Shown here: in pieces, positions 39,497 through 47,739 of the stretch
How positions within the stretch are numbered: position 1 is the stretch's first letter
Layout of the letters: each line of letters starts with the position of its first letter
NCBI RefSeq assembly: GCF_030269365.1
Contig: NZ_BSTF01000017.1
Location: forward strand, 62,001-126,000
From: Lentzea sp. NBRC 102530
Lineage (GTDB): Bacteria; Actinomycetota; Actinomycetes; Mycobacteriales; Pseudonocardiaceae
Direction of reading: 5' to 3'
Length of the DNA stretch: 64,000 bases
Position numbers and translations under genes: made by a program
The notes under the pieces: model-generated
The model's input: only the letters and a program-made list of their open reading frames with translations
Database searches by the model: none
What the model was told of the DNA's origin: nothing

Positions 39497-39589
39497 ATGT
39501 TCCTGACGGCTGAGCTCAACACGCACGCGGGTGTTCCCGCGGGCGCGCTCGCCGTCGCAGTGGCACCGTCGGCCGGCGCCCGACTCTGA
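39497..39589 (+). CDS. putative 30-residue leader peptide upstream of the EF-Tu gene
   Basis: An open frame MFLTAELNTHAGVPAGALAV...GARL between the LysR and EF-Tu genes. It has no ribosome site but may be leaderless from the promoter next to the palindrome. It ends six bases before a set of mutually exclusive hairpins, the arrangement expected of a translational or transcriptional attenuator. Existence as a translated peptide is inference. Confidence 0.35.
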   Translation: MFLTAELNTHAGVPAGALAVAVAPSAGARL

Positions 39590-39594
39590 CCCTT

Positions 39595-39640
39595 CTCCAG
39601 TCCCTCCTTCAGGACCGCTGGAGGAGGGTGGCAGCGGTCC
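39595..39640 (+). promoter_or_regulatory. competing RNA hairpins (attenuator-like) upstream of EF-Tu
   Basis: GGACCGCTG (39612-39620) pairs with CAGCGGTCC (39632-39640), a perfect 9-bp stem. The same CTG segment can instead pair upstream: CTCCAG (39595-39600) with CTGGAG (39618-39623), or CCCTCC (39602-39607) with GGAGGG (39623-39628). The structures exclude one another, and a ribosome at the leader stop (39589) would cover the upstream arm. Confidence 0.5.
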
Positions 39641-39679
39641 ATCGGTTCTGAGCCACCGGTTCGCCTTCGAGGAACAGAG

Positions 39680-40861
39680 ATGAAGCAGGAGTTCGTGCGC
39701 GCCAAGCCGCACCTCAACATCGGCACCATGGGTCACGTCGACCACGGCAAGACCACGCTGACCGCGGCCATCACCAAGGTTCTGTCCGAAAAGGACCCTT
39801 CGGGCACGACCTTCACGGCGTTCGACCGGATCGACCGGGCGCCGGAGGAGCTGGCCCGCGGCATCACGATCAACATCGCGCACGTCGAGTACGAGACGCC
39901 CACGCGGCACTACGCGCACGTCGACATGCCCGGCCACGCCGACTACGTGAAGAACATGATCACGGGTGCGGCGCAGCTGGACGGCGCGATCCTGGTGGTG
40001 TCCGCGGAGGACGGCACGATGCCGCAGACGCGTGAGCACGTCGTGCTCGCGCATCGGGTAGGCGTGCCGTACGTGGTGGTGGCGCTGAACAAGGCCGACA
40101 CGGTGACCGACCCGGAGCTGCTCGACCTGGTGGAGCTGGAGATCCGCGACCTGCTCTCCCAGTACGGCTTCGACGGCGACGCCACCCCGGTCGTCCGCGT
40201 CTCCGGCCTGCGCGCGTTGCAGGGCGACCCGGTGTGGGTGCGGTCGGTGGCCGACCTGCTCGACGCCGTGGACTCCCACGTCCCGGTGCCCGAGCGGGAC
40301 GTGACCGGCCCGTTCCTGATGCCGATCGAGAACGTCATGACCATCACCGGCCGCGGCACCGTCGTGACCGGCGCGGTGGAACGCGGCGTGCTCGGCCTCG
40401 GCGACACGGTCGAGGTGCTCGGTCTCGGCGCGGCGGTGACCTCGGTCGCCACCGGCATCGAGACGTTCGGCAAGCCCATGCGGCAGGCCCAGGCGGGAGA
40501 CAACGCCGCGATCCTGCTGCGCGGTGTTCGTCGTGGTGACGTCCGGCGCGGCCAGGTCCTGGCCCTGCCGGGCAGCGTCGCGCCGCACACCAGGTTCCGC
40601 GCGTCGGTGTACCTGCTCTCACACGCCGAGGGCGGCAGGCACACCGGCATCGCGTCGAACTACCGCCCGCAGTTCCACTTCCGCACCGGCGACGTCGTCG
40701 GCGTGGTGGAGCTCGACAGGACGCTGGCCATGCCGGGGGACACCGTCGAGGTCACGGTGGAGCTGGGCAAGGCGGTGGCGATGGACACCGGGCTGGGCTT
40801 CGCGATCCGCGAGGGCGGCAAGACCGTGGGTGCCGGCACGGTCGGCGAGATCCTCGCTTAG
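39680..40861 (+). CDS. tuf: divergent second copy of elongation factor Tu
   Basis: 393 residues, full-length EF-Tu with all G motifs: [23 protein letters not shown] and SGLRAL. It is clearly not a housekeeping copy: canonical RAPEERQRGITI is [25 protein letters not shown] is [19 protein letters not shown] is SGLRAL, and GDNVGVLLRG is [10 protein letters not shown]. No fusA or ribosomal genes lie nearby. Streptomyces carry similar extra tuf genes, some tied to elfamycin (kirromycin) resistance. I infer a conditional or resistant EF-Tu; the resistance idea is unproven. Preceded by a leader ORF and alternative hairpins; followed by a terminator. Confidence 0.88.
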   Translation: MKQEFVRAKPHLNIGTMGHVDHGKTTLTAAITKVLSEKDPSGTTFTAFDRIDRAPEELARGITINIAHVEYETPTRHYAHVDMPGHADYVKNMITGAAQLDGAILVVSAEDGTMPQTREHVVLAHRVGVPYVVVALNKADTVTDPELLDLVELEIRDLLSQYGFDGDATPVVRVSGLRALQGDPVWVRSVADLLDAVDSHVPVPERDVTGPFLMPIENVMTITGRGTVVTGAVERGVLGLGDTVEVLGLGAAVTSVATGIETFGKPMRQAQAGDNAAILLRGVRRGDVRRGQVLALPGSVAPHTRFRASVYLLSHAEGGRHTGIASNYRPQFHFRTGDVVGVVELDRTLAMPGDTVEVTVELGKAVAMDTGLGFAIREGGKTVGAGTVGEILA

Positions 40862-40904
40862 GCGGTGGTGACGGCCCGAGAAGGTGGTCGCGCCGCCTTG
40901 GAGA

Positions 40905-40936
40905 GCGCGGCGGGATGCTTGTCCCGCCGCGCTTTT
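40905..40936. terminator. strong hairpin with T tract between convergent genes
   Basis: GCGCGGCGGG (40905-40914) pairs with CCCGCCGCGC (40923-40932), followed by TTTT. Terminates the EF-Tu message; the convergent gene ends at its far edge, so it may serve both. Confidence 0.88.
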
Positions 40937-41256
40937 CACTGCACGGTGAGCATGGCGCGGAGTTCCGCGTTGTCGTAGGTGGGGACGGAACGGGCGAGGT
41001 AGAGCTCGTCGAGCGGCCGGATCCGGTGGAACAGTTCGCGCGCCGCTTTCGCGGGCAGGGTGTGCAGGGCGAGTTTCAGCAGTGATCGGTTCCAGTCGGC
41101 TGACTCGCGCTCGCAGCACGGAAGGCATCCCACGCCGAGTTCGTGGAGAACGATGAGACGTCGGGGTCCGTGCACGAACCGGCTCCAGTGGGCGAGCGCA
41201 CGCTCGACCTCAGCCAGGTCTGTCCGCTGTGCGCGGACGGGGCGCCTACGCGGCAT
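40936..41256 (-). CDS. small conserved-looking hypothetical protein
   Basis: 106 residues, basic N-terminus (MPRRRPVRAQRTDLAEVERALAHWSRFVHGPRRLIVLHELGVG) with a CLPCC cluster and a helical second half (LLKLALHTLPAKAARELFHRIRPLDELYLARSVP). No domain recognised. Codon use fits coding. Convergent with the EF-Tu gene and sharing its terminator. Confidence 0.6.
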   Translation of the reverse strand: MPRRRPVRAQRTDLAEVERALAHWSRFVHGPRRLIVLHELGVGCLPCCERESADWNRSLLKLALHTLPAKAARELFHRIRPLDELYLARSVPTYDNAELRAMLTVQ

Positions 41257-41285
41257 AACCCTTTCGGTTGGTCATGGCCACGATC

Positions 41286-41950
41286 TTAACCCGACCTGTC
41301 GCTGACCGAGTGCGGTGCGCCGACCGGTTTCGACTCGGGCGACCCCCGCTGCCGCAGGTACACGCTGAGGATCGCCATCGACGCGATCGCGAGGAACTCC
41401 GACTGCCAGTTCTGCAGCGACCGGTTCCAGAAGTCGGCGCTCAGGAAGTACTCGAAGAGGCCGGCCTTCTGGGCCAGCGGTCCGAGTTGTTCGCGTGCCA
41501 ACCGGCGATCCACTGCATGGTCCACGAGAACAGGAACAGCACCAGCATCGCGAGGCCCAGCGACTTCGAGTAGATCGCCGTGCGCCAGCCCCCGGCTCGC
41601 GCCCACTTCGGCGAGTCCGGCTGCACGTAGGCGCCCACCTGCTGTTCGCGATCCGTCTCGCGGCCTGCCTTCTCCGCGGGCTTCGACTCGGTCGAGCCGC
41701 GCTGGATCAGCCAGACGGTGGCGGTGACGTACAGGAAGAACTGCAGGTACTCGGACTGCCAGTTCTCCACCACGTCGACCAGGAAGTCGGCGGAGAACAG
41801 GTAGGAGCCCAGGGACATCAGTGGTTCGCCCAGCGCGGCCTGACGCTCGTTGTAGTCGGCGTGGCCGGCGAAGAACTGGCCGACCAGCGCCGCGAGGAAG
41901 AGCCCGCCGAAAACGAGCGTCAGGCTGTGCTCGCGCAGGAATCTCCTCAT
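41286..41950 (-). pseudogene. DUF6766 membrane protein gene split by a frameshift
   Basis: From the ATG at 41950 the protein reads MRRFLREHSLTLVFGGLFLA...VENWQSEYLQFFLYV...FLFSWTMQWIAGWHA and then goes out of frame near 41493, stopping at 41441. In the other frame it continues EQLGPLAQKAG...EYFLSADFWNRSLQNWQSEFLAIASMAILSVYLRQRGSPESKP to 41286. Joined, it is a complete DUF6766 protein of ~220 residues with its internal repeat (the SADF...NWQSE block appears twice). A one-base deletion in the GC run explains it. It may be a true mutation or a sequencing error. Confidence 0.75.
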
Positions 41951-41977
41951 AGGACCGGGTGCCCTGCGCAAACATCA

Positions 41978-42928
41978 TCAAACATCGAGCAGGGGCACCA
42001 CTTCCTTGGCCCAGAACTCGAAGAACTCCTGCTGCTGGGGCCCGATCTGCTGCACGTAGACCTCGTCGAACCCGGCCTCGGCGAACTCGCGGACCTTCTC
42101 CGCGTACTTCTCCGGGTTGGGGCCGCACGGGATCGCGTCGCGGATCATGTCCGACGTGACCAACTCGGACGCCTGCTCGAAGTGGCGCGGCGTCGGCAGC
42201 ACCTGCGCGAGCTCACCGGGCAGGCCGTCGTTGGGCCACAACCGGTGCGCGGTCGCGACGGCCTCGTCCTCGGACTGCGCGTAGCAGACCTTCAGGCCGC
42301 TCTGCGCCGGCCCGCGCCCACCTTCGGCGCGGTACTGCGACACGAGGTCGCCGGCCGGGCCCACCGACACGTAGCCGTCGCCGCAGCGCGCGGCCAGCCG
42401 GACGGCCTTCGGGCCGAACGCCGAGACGTAGATCGGCACCGGGCGTTCGGGGATGGTGTAGAGGCGGGCGTTCTCCACGGTGTAGTGCTTGCCGTGGTGG
42501 GTGACCTCGTCGCCCTGGTGCAGCGTGCGGATCAGGCCGATGGCCTCCTCCAGCATCTCCAGGCGGACGTCGGCGGACGGCCAGCGGTCGCCCAGCACGT
42601 GTTCGTTCAGGGCTTCACCGCTGCCGACGCCGAGCACGAAGCGGCCTTCGGTCTGGACGGCGGCGGTGGCGGCGGCCTGGGCGATGACGGCCGGGTGGAT
42701 GCGGACGGTCGGGCACGTCACGGCCGTGGTGATCGGGAGCGTGACGGCTTCCGAGAGGGCGCCGATCGTGCCCCAGACGAACGGGGACTGGCCCTGTTCG
42801 CCGTTCCACGGGTGGTAGTGGTCGGAGATCCACAACGACTCGAAGCCGTGGTCCGAGGCCATGCGCGCGTTCTGGACGAGCTCGCGCGGGCCGTGTTCTT
42901 CTGACGAGAGGAAATAGCCGGTGATCAC
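41978..42928 (-). CDS. F420-dependent LLM-class oxidoreductase (FGD-like)
   Basis: 316 residues. VITGYFLSSEEHGPRELVQNARMASDHGFESLWISDHYHPWNGEQGQSPFVWGTIGAL is characteristic of the F420-dependent glucose-6-phosphate-dehydrogenase-type LLM group; further LPITTAVTCPTVRIHPAVIAQAAAT, GRFVLGVGSGEALNEHVLGDRWP and YVSAFGPKAVRLAARCGDGY. Binds F420 or flavin; substrate unknown. The GTG at 42928 overlaps the ThDP-enzyme stop by four bases. Last gene of a five-gene operon. Confidence 0.85.
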   Translation of the reverse strand: MITGYFLSSEEHGPRELVQNARMASDHGFESLWISDHYHPWNGEQGQSPFVWGTIGALSEAVTLPITTAVTCPTVRIHPAVIAQAAATAAVQTEGRFVLGVGSGEALNEHVLGDRWPSADVRLEMLEEAIGLIRTLHQGDEVTHHGKHYTVENARLYTIPERPVPIYVSAFGPKAVRLAARCGDGYVSVGPAGDLVSQYRAEGGRGPAQSGLKVCYAQSEDEAVATAHRLWPNDGLPGELAQVLPTPRHFEQASELVTSDMIRDAIPCGPNPEKYAEKVREFAEAGFDEVYVQQIGPQQQEFFEFWAKEVVPLLDV

Positions 42929-44682
42929 GGCAGCAACTCCTGGATCTTGGTTTTGAGGCCGCGCGTCATGAGGTCCCACGCGTCCGGGTCGCCGCGCAGC
43001 ACGGCCTCGGTCATGTCCTTGATCTGCTCGAACGTCGCGTGCGGCGGGATCGGCGGCACGTTCGGGTCGCAACGCACGTCGAGGACGGTCGAACCGTCGA
43101 ACGCGAGCGCGGTCTCCCACGCGGTGCCCAGCGACGCCGGGTCGTTGACCTCGATGCCCTGCAGGCCGATGGAACGGGCGAACGCGGCGTAGGAGATGTC
43201 CGGAAGTGTCTGCGACTCCTCGAACTTCGGTGCGCCACCCATCGCGCGGAGTTCCCAGGTGACCTGGTTGAGGTCGTTGTTGTGGAACACGCACACGACG
43301 CAACGGACGCCGTATCTCCGCAGGGTCAGCAACTCCGCCATGCCGTTCATCTGCATCGCGCCGTCGCCGACCAACGCGATCAACGGCCGGTTCGGCTGCG
43401 CGAAGGAGGCACCCAGGGCGTACGGAACGGCGCACCCCATCGTGGCCAGCGTGCCGGACAACGACGACCGCACGCCGCCGCGGATCTTGAGCAACCGCGC
43501 GTACCAGTTCGTCGCCGAACCGGAGTCCGCGGTGACGATCGCGTTGTGCGGCAAGCGTTTCGAGAGCTCGGAGACGATCCGCATCGGGTTGACCGGGTCG
43601 GCGGGCACCTGCGCCTGCCGTTCCACGACCTCCCACCAGCGCGCGACGTTCGATTCGATCGTCTCGCGCCACGAGCGGTCGGTCTTGCGTTCCAGCAACG
43701 GGATCAGCGTGCGCAGGGTCGCGCCCGCGTCGCCGACCAGGTTCACCTCGGTCGGGTAGCGCATGCCGATCGCCCGGCCGTCGAGGTCGATCTGAACGCC
43801 CCGCGCGGCCCCGAACTTCGGCAGGAACTGCGAGTACGGGAAGTTCGAGCCGATGATCAGCAACCGGTCGCAGTCGCGCATCATCTCGTACGACGGCCGG
43901 GTGCCGAGCAGGCCGATCGACCCCGTCACGTACGGCAGGTCGTCGGGCAGCACGTCTTTACCCAGCAACGCCTTCGCGACGCCCGCGCCCAGGATCTCGG
44001 CCAGCGCGCGCACCTCGTCGGCGGCGTCCCGGGCGCCCTGGCCGATCAACACGGCGACCTTCTCGCCGCTGTTGAGCACCTCGGCCGCGCGCTCGACCTC
44101 CTCCAACGCCGGCACGACGGACGAGGTCGGCCGCGACGGCGGACTCGACGGGATGTACTTGAACTCGTGCTTCGGCGGCGCGTACTCCTGCTCCTGCACG
44201 TCGTTCGGGATGATCAGCACGGCCGGCGCGCGCTCGGCCGCGGCCGTGCGCATCGCCCGGTCCAGCGCGTTCGGCAGCTGCTCGGGCACCGTCACGTCGA
44301 CCAGGTAGGAGGCGACGTCGCGGAACAACGAGTGCAGGTCGACCTCCTGCTGGTAGCTGCCGCCCTGCGCGGTGCGGGCGGTCTGGCCGACGATCGCGAC
44401 GACCGGCACGTGGTCGAGCTTCGCGTCGTACAGGCCGTTCAGCAGGTGGATCGCGCCCGGACCGGACGTCGCGAGGCACACGCCGACCTCGCCGCTGAAC
44501 TTCGCGAAGCCCACGGCGGCGAACGCGGCCATCTCCTCGTGCCGCGTCTGGATGAACTTCGGGTCGTTGTCCGCTTTGCCGAACGCGGCCACGATGCCGT
44601 TGATGCCGTCACCGGGGTAGGCGAAGACCTGCTGCACACCCCAGTCGCGCAGGCGTTGGACGACGAAGTCCCCGACGGTCAT
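42925..44682 (-). CDS. thiamine-diphosphate enzyme (pyruvate oxidase/acetolactate-synthase type)
   Basis: 585 residues in three ThDP-family domains. N-terminal pyrimidine-binding: VFAYPGDGINGIVAAF and FIQTRHEEMAAFAAVGFAKFSG with the conserved Glu (~50). The middle domain is PALEEVERAAEVLNSGEKVAVLIGQGA. The C-terminal pyrophosphate-binding part is LIALVGDGAMQMNGMAELLTLRRYG...VFHNNDLNQV, the GDG...N metal motif. Nearest in style to PoxB-like enzymes; product not certain. Its ATG overlaps the metallophosphoesterase stop (TGATG), and the next gene overlaps by GTGA. Coupling with an F420/flavin oxidoreductase suggests a shared oxidative step. Confidence 0.88.
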   Translation of the reverse strand: MTVGDFVVQRLRDWGVQQVFAYPGDGINGIVAAFGKADNDPKFIQTRHEEMAAFAAVGFAKFSGEVGVCLATSGPGAIHLLNGLYDAKLDHVPVVAIVGQTARTAQGGSYQQEVDLHSLFRDVASYLVDVTVPEQLPNALDRAMRTAAAERAPAVLIIPNDVQEQEYAPPKHEFKYIPSSPPSRPTSSVVPALEEVERAAEVLNSGEKVAVLIGQGARDAADEVRALAEILGAGVAKALLGKDVLPDDLPYVTGSIGLLGTRPSYEMMRDCDRLLIIGSNFPYSQFLPKFGAARGVQIDLDGRAIGMRYPTEVNLVGDAGATLRTLIPLLERKTDRSWRETIESNVARWWEVVERQAQVPADPVNPMRIVSELSKRLPHNAIVTADSGSATNWYARLLKIRGGVRSSLSGTLATMGCAVPYALGASFAQPNRPLIALVGDGAMQMNGMAELLTLRRYGVRCVVCVFHNNDLNQVTWELRAMGGAPKFEESQTLPDISYAAFARSIGLQGIEVNDPASLGTAWETALAFDGSTVLDVRCDPNVPPIPPHATFEQIKDMTEAVLRGDPDAWDLMTRGLKTKIQELLP

Positions 44683-45401
44683 CAGGAGTTCCCTTCCAGC
44701 ACGTAGACCGTGTAGGCGGAGCGGATGATCGGCTGCGCGACGTTGCGCACGCGCACGCCACCGGGTGTCATGCCCTGCTCGGTGCCGAAGTGCGCGTGAC
44801 CGTGCACGGCGAGGTGCGTGCCGGTGGCGTCGATGGCCTCGCCGAGCAGGTAGGAGCCGAGGAACGGGTAGATCTCCGGAGGTTCGCCGCGCAACGTGTC
44901 CGGCACGGGCGCGTAGTGCGTCAGCGCGACCTTGATGTCGGTGTCCAGTTCGGACAGTGCGCCCTGCAGGTTCTCCGCGATCTCGCAGGTGTGCTGGATG
45001 AACGCCTTCATCTCGCGCTCGCCGAACGCGCTACCGCACTTGCCCGCGAAGCCGCCGCCGAACCCCTTCACGCCCGCGATGCCGATCGAGCACCCGTTCA
45101 CCCGGTGGGTGAACGTCGTGCCCTCCAGCACGTGGATGCCCTTGTCCTGCAACGTCTTGGTGACTTCGAGGGGCTTGTCGTCGTGGTGGTCGTGGTTGCC
45201 GAGCACCGCGACGACGGGCACCGGCAGGTCCGCGAACTCGTCCGCGACGACCTCCGCCTCGGCGACGGTCCCGTGGCGGGTCAGGTCACCGGCCAGCAGC
45301 AGGACGTCCGCGTGCTCGCCGACCTTCTCGAGCGCCGGCCGGAGGTGCCCGCGCATGTCCTCGCCGAGGTGGATGTCCCCGACCGCAGCAACACGGATCA
45401 T
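44682..45401 (-). CDS. metallophosphoesterase
   Basis: 239 residues of a calcineurin-like phosphoesterase with the complete metal set: GDIHLG, LLLAGDLTRHG, VLGNHDHHDDK, THYAPVP and VHGHAHFG. The substrate could be a nucleotide, phosphoester or cyclic nucleotide. Starts in a four-base overlap with the BON gene and ends overlapping the ThDP gene. Confidence 0.88.
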   Translation of the reverse strand: MIRVAAVGDIHLGEDMRGHLRPALEKVGEHADVLLLAGDLTRHGTVAEAEVVADEFADLPVPVVAVLGNHDHHDDKPLEVTKTLQDKGIHVLEGTTFTHRVNGCSIGIAGVKGFGGGFAGKCGSAFGEREMKAFIQHTCEIAENLQGALSELDTDIKVALTHYAPVPDTLRGEPPEIYPFLGSYLLGEAIDATGTHLAVHGHAHFGTEQGMTPGGVRVRNVAQPIIRSAYTVYVLEGNS

Positions 45402-45646
45402 CGCAGGTCCTCCTCACCCTCCGGTTCGCCCGCAGGTGTCACGCGCACGTCGTTGAAGATCGTCAGCTCGGGGGCGGCCTCGTGCAGGACCTCCTCCAGC
45501 GCGGCCCGGCGGTCCGCGCACGCCACGTCGCCGGAGAGCATCACGTGGTCACCGCGCACGGTGACCCGGACGCCCAGCTCGGCGGTCCGCGGGTCCTCGG
45601 CCACCGCCCTACGCAGATTTGCCGCCAGGTACTGCTCGGAACTCAT
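45398..45646 (-). CDS. BON-domain protein
   Basis: 82 residues, one BON domain: LAANLRRAVAEDPRTAELGVRVTVRGDHVMLSGDVACADRRAALEEVLHEAAPELTIFNDVRV. BON domains bind phospholipid or ligands and often occur in stress proteins. No signal peptide, so cytoplasmic here. Starts 38 bp inside the upstream nucleotidyltransferase gene. Confidence 0.82.
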   Translation of the reverse strand: MSSEQYLAANLRRAVAEDPRTAELGVRVTVRGDHVMLSGDVACADRRAALEEVLHEAAPELTIFNDVRVTPAGEPEGEEDLR

Positions 45647-46199
45647 GGCCCCTCCCGATGATGTCGAGACGTTCGATGAGCATCAGAAACGCTTCCGCGT
45701 AAGGAGAAGCCTTGGTCTCCTCACGCACCTGCTCCCAGTCGATCTGTTCCCGCAACGCCCGCGCGAACGGCAGCAGCTCGCTGAAGTCGCAGCGGTGGCC
45801 GTCCAGCACGAGCAGCTTGCTGCTCAGCACGAACGTCGCCGGCATGACCGGCAGCATCACGGAACCGACCGGCATCTCCTCCGCCATCGCGAGGACCTCG
45901 TCGGTCACCGGCCGTTCGTTCGGCCGGAACAGCAGGTCCACCAGCGAATCGCCGTCGTAGACCTTCAGCAGCCAGTCCTCCGGCGGCTCCGCGCCGCGCA
46001 GGCCCGCCTCCACCAGCACTCGTACGGCCTCGTTGACGTCTTCCTCCTTCACCAGGAGGTCGACGTCGTGCTCGCTCACGGGACCGCCGCGCGCATAACC
46101 GGCACAGCCGCCGGTCAGGGCGAACGGGATCTCCGCTGCACGTAAGACCTTGGCGACCTTCGTCAACGTCATCAGCAGTTCGGCCTGCACGTCGCTCAT
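45609..46199 (-). CDS. nucleotidyltransferase-fold protein
   Basis: 196 residues with the polymerase-beta-type nucleotidyltransferase motif: FALTGGCAGYARGG followed by SEHDVDLLV (GG...DxD). The rest is helical (MLIERLDIIGRGHEF). Similar proteins are annotated as minimal or AbiEii-like nucleotidyltransferases; the acceptor is unknown. First gene of the operon running to 41978; the long overlap with the BON gene is unusual. Confidence 0.78.
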   Translation of the reverse strand: MSDVQAELLMTLTKVAKVLRAAEIPFALTGGCAGYARGGPVSEHDVDLLVKEEDVNEAVRVLVEAGLRGAEPPEDWLLKVYDGDSLVDLLFRPNERPVTDEVLAMAEEMPVGSVMLPVMPATFVLSSKLLVLDGHRCDFSELLPFARALREQIDWEQVREETKASPYAEAFLMLIERLDIIGRGHEFRAVPGGKSA

Positions 46200-46235
46200 G
46201 CACTCCGGGCTACCCGCCGCGACGCCGGGTGAACC

Positions 46236-46736
46236 TCAGTCCGTGGCGAGTCGCGCGTGGGTCTCGGTGTCGTGGCGAACGCCGTCGTAGAGCAGCCGGG
46301 CCCGTTCGACGCCCTCGACGACGAACCCCGCCCCCGTCGCGACACGACAGGAGGCGGGGTTGTCCACGCGGTGCGCGAGTTCGAGCCGGAACAGCCCGAG
46401 CTCGCCGAACGCGAACTCGCTGACCGCCCGGCAGGCCCGGGTCGCGATCCCACGACCCCGCGCCGCTTCCAGCGTCCAGTACGAGATCCACCCGGTGAGG
46501 TGACGGCGTTCCACGCTCGACACGGCCACGTTGCCGACGGGCACGCCGGCGTCCAGCACGGCGAACGAGTAGGCGGTGTCCTCGGCGCGGCGGGCCGTGA
46601 GCAGGGCGATCCAGTCCTCGGCGGCCGCGAGCGAGTCGATCGGGATGGTGAACTGGCGGCTCATCACCGGTTCCGCCGCGGCTGCCAGGATGGTCGGGGC
46701 GTCGTCCAGGGTCCAGGGCCGCAGCAGGATGTCCAC
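46236..46736 (-). CDS. GNAT-family N-acetyltransferase (RimJ/RimL type)
   Basis: 166 residues: ILLRPWTLDDAPTILAAAA start, GWISYWTLEAARGRGIATRACRAVSEFAFGELGLFRLELAHRVDNPASCRVATGAGFVVEG with the acetyl-CoA loop RGRGIA. The Leu-Arg-Pro opening and 'N..S..v..k.GF' ending are typical of RimJ/RimL acetyltransferases of protein N-termini or small amines. Confidence 0.87.
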   Translation of the reverse strand: MDILLRPWTLDDAPTILAAAAEPVMSRQFTIPIDSLAAAEDWIALLTARRAEDTAYSFAVLDAGVPVGNVAVSSVERRHLTGWISYWTLEAARGRGIATRACRAVSEFAFGELGLFRLELAHRVDNPASCRVATGAGFVVEGVERARLLYDGVRHDTETHARLATD

Positions 46737-46743
46737 CTGTCCA

Positions 46744-46757
46744 CCTTCTGAAGAAGG
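46744..46757. promoter_or_regulatory. CCTTCT-GA-AGAAGG palindrome
   Basis: Perfect 6+6 palindrome just upstream of the GNAT gene and in the 86-bp divergent gap. Possible operator; no regulator gene is adjacent. Confidence 0.3.
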
Positions 46758-46822
46758 AGACCCGATCGCAACTCAGATGCCTCGCCGTGCGTCTTAGGAG
46801 CAACCCGACACCAGGAGCGCTG

Positions 46823-47047
46823 ATGGTCATCTTCGGCTGGCGTACGACGATCGAGACGGTGCGCATGCTGACGCTGGTGTGCGGGAACTGCCACCACCAG
46901 TCGGCGCACAACCTGTTCCGGCGCTACACGAAGCCGACCATCTTCTTCATCCCGCTGTTCACCATCAGCAGCCACTACGGGTTGCAGTGCACGTTCTGCG
47001 GGGTGCAGTACGACATCAGCAAGACGCACGCGCATCAGCTGGTCTGA
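46823..47047 (+). CDS. small zinc-ribbon protein
   Basis: 74 residues from the ATG at 46823 (CAGGAG site upstream). Two CxxC knuckles, VCGNCHHQSAHNLFRR and LQCTFCGVQYD, separated by a hydrophobic segment (TIFFIPLFTISSHYG), fit the zinc-ribbon family in which the middle is membrane-associated. Function unknown. Confidence 0.75.
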   Translation: MVIFGWRTTIETVRMLTLVCGNCHHQSAHNLFRRYTKPTIFFIPLFTISSHYGLQCTFCGVQYDISKTHAHQLV

Positions 47048-47157
47048 CAGGCCGGGCATCCGGGCGCGCCCGAGTCGGTGGTGACGCGCCCGCACTCCGG
47101 GCAGATCAGCTCGAGAAGGCAGGCCGGCTCAGCCTCAGGGACACGGCCGAGGTCCAC
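47035..47157 (-). CDS. possible 40-residue zinc-ribbon ORF
   Basis: Minus-strand frame reading LLELICPECGRVTTDSGAPG then CPACQTS, two CxxC pairs with good codon bias, ending within the 3' end of the zinc-ribbon gene on the plus strand. A GTG at 47157 could start it but would overlap the DUF998 gene end by 52 bp. It may be a real micro-protein or the end of a lost gene. Confidence 0.35.
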   Translation of the reverse strand: MDLGRVPEAEPACLLELICPECGRVTTDSGAPGCPACQTS

Positions 47158-47690
47158 AGCCAGCCGATCGTCGCGACCACGTAGAGCAGCATCGTCCCGC
47201 CGGGGTTGCCCAGGAACGCCATCGGCGCCATCAGCAGCACGCCCGTCAGCCCGCTCAGCACCGCCAGCCATCCACCGAGCCTACGCGCGAACACGAAGCA
47301 CGCCCCGATCCAACCGATCATCGCGACCCCGAACGCGACCGCGTGCAACGCGCCGTGCCACGACAACGACTCCGGCGGACCGGCAGGCGCCCCGGCGGGG
47401 AAGCCCATGGCCGGATCGGCGACGAAGACGCCGCCGAGGACCATCCCCACCCCCATCAGGCCGATCAGCCGCGCGCCCCACTTCGAGAAGCGCGCCATGC
47501 CCGTGGCGGCGACCAGGAACAACGCGCCGCTGACGACGAAGTTCGCGATCTGGATCCAGCCGAGCGAGCCGAGGCTCAACATGCTGAACGGGTGTTTCGC
47601 CAGGTCGAAGCCCTCTCGGGTGAACGCCTGGGCGTACCCGACGACGAGGTGGAGCGGACCGGCGACGACACCACAGGCGATGCGGGACAT
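47106..47690 (-). CDS. DUF998 family membrane protein
   Basis: 194 residues, six hydrophobic helices, no soluble domain. The ARCHAEA-type DUF998 pattern is visible in FDLAKHPFSMLSLGSLGWIQIANFVVSG and LSWHGALHAVAFG. Function unknown. It faces the SRPBCC gene across a region with an inverted repeat, so both may be co-regulated. Confidence 0.8.
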   Translation of the reverse strand: MSRIACGVVAGPLHLVVGYAQAFTREGFDLAKHPFSMLSLGSLGWIQIANFVVSGALFLVAATGMARFSKWGARLIGLMGVGMVLGGVFVADPAMGFPAGAPAGPPESLSWHGALHAVAFGVAMIGWIGACFVFARRLGGWLAVLSGLTGVLLMAPMAFLGNPGGTMLLYVVATIGWLWTSAVSLRLSRPAFSS

Positions 47691-47739
47691 GGGTTCCTCC
47701 AGGAGGTCTCGGTGACGACCAGAACGGAACCTCCGACAA

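Noticed and set aside
41480-41505. Programmed frameshift in the DUF6766 gene
   Set aside because: No slippery heptamer or downstream pseudoknot is apparent; a plain one-base deletion is simpler.
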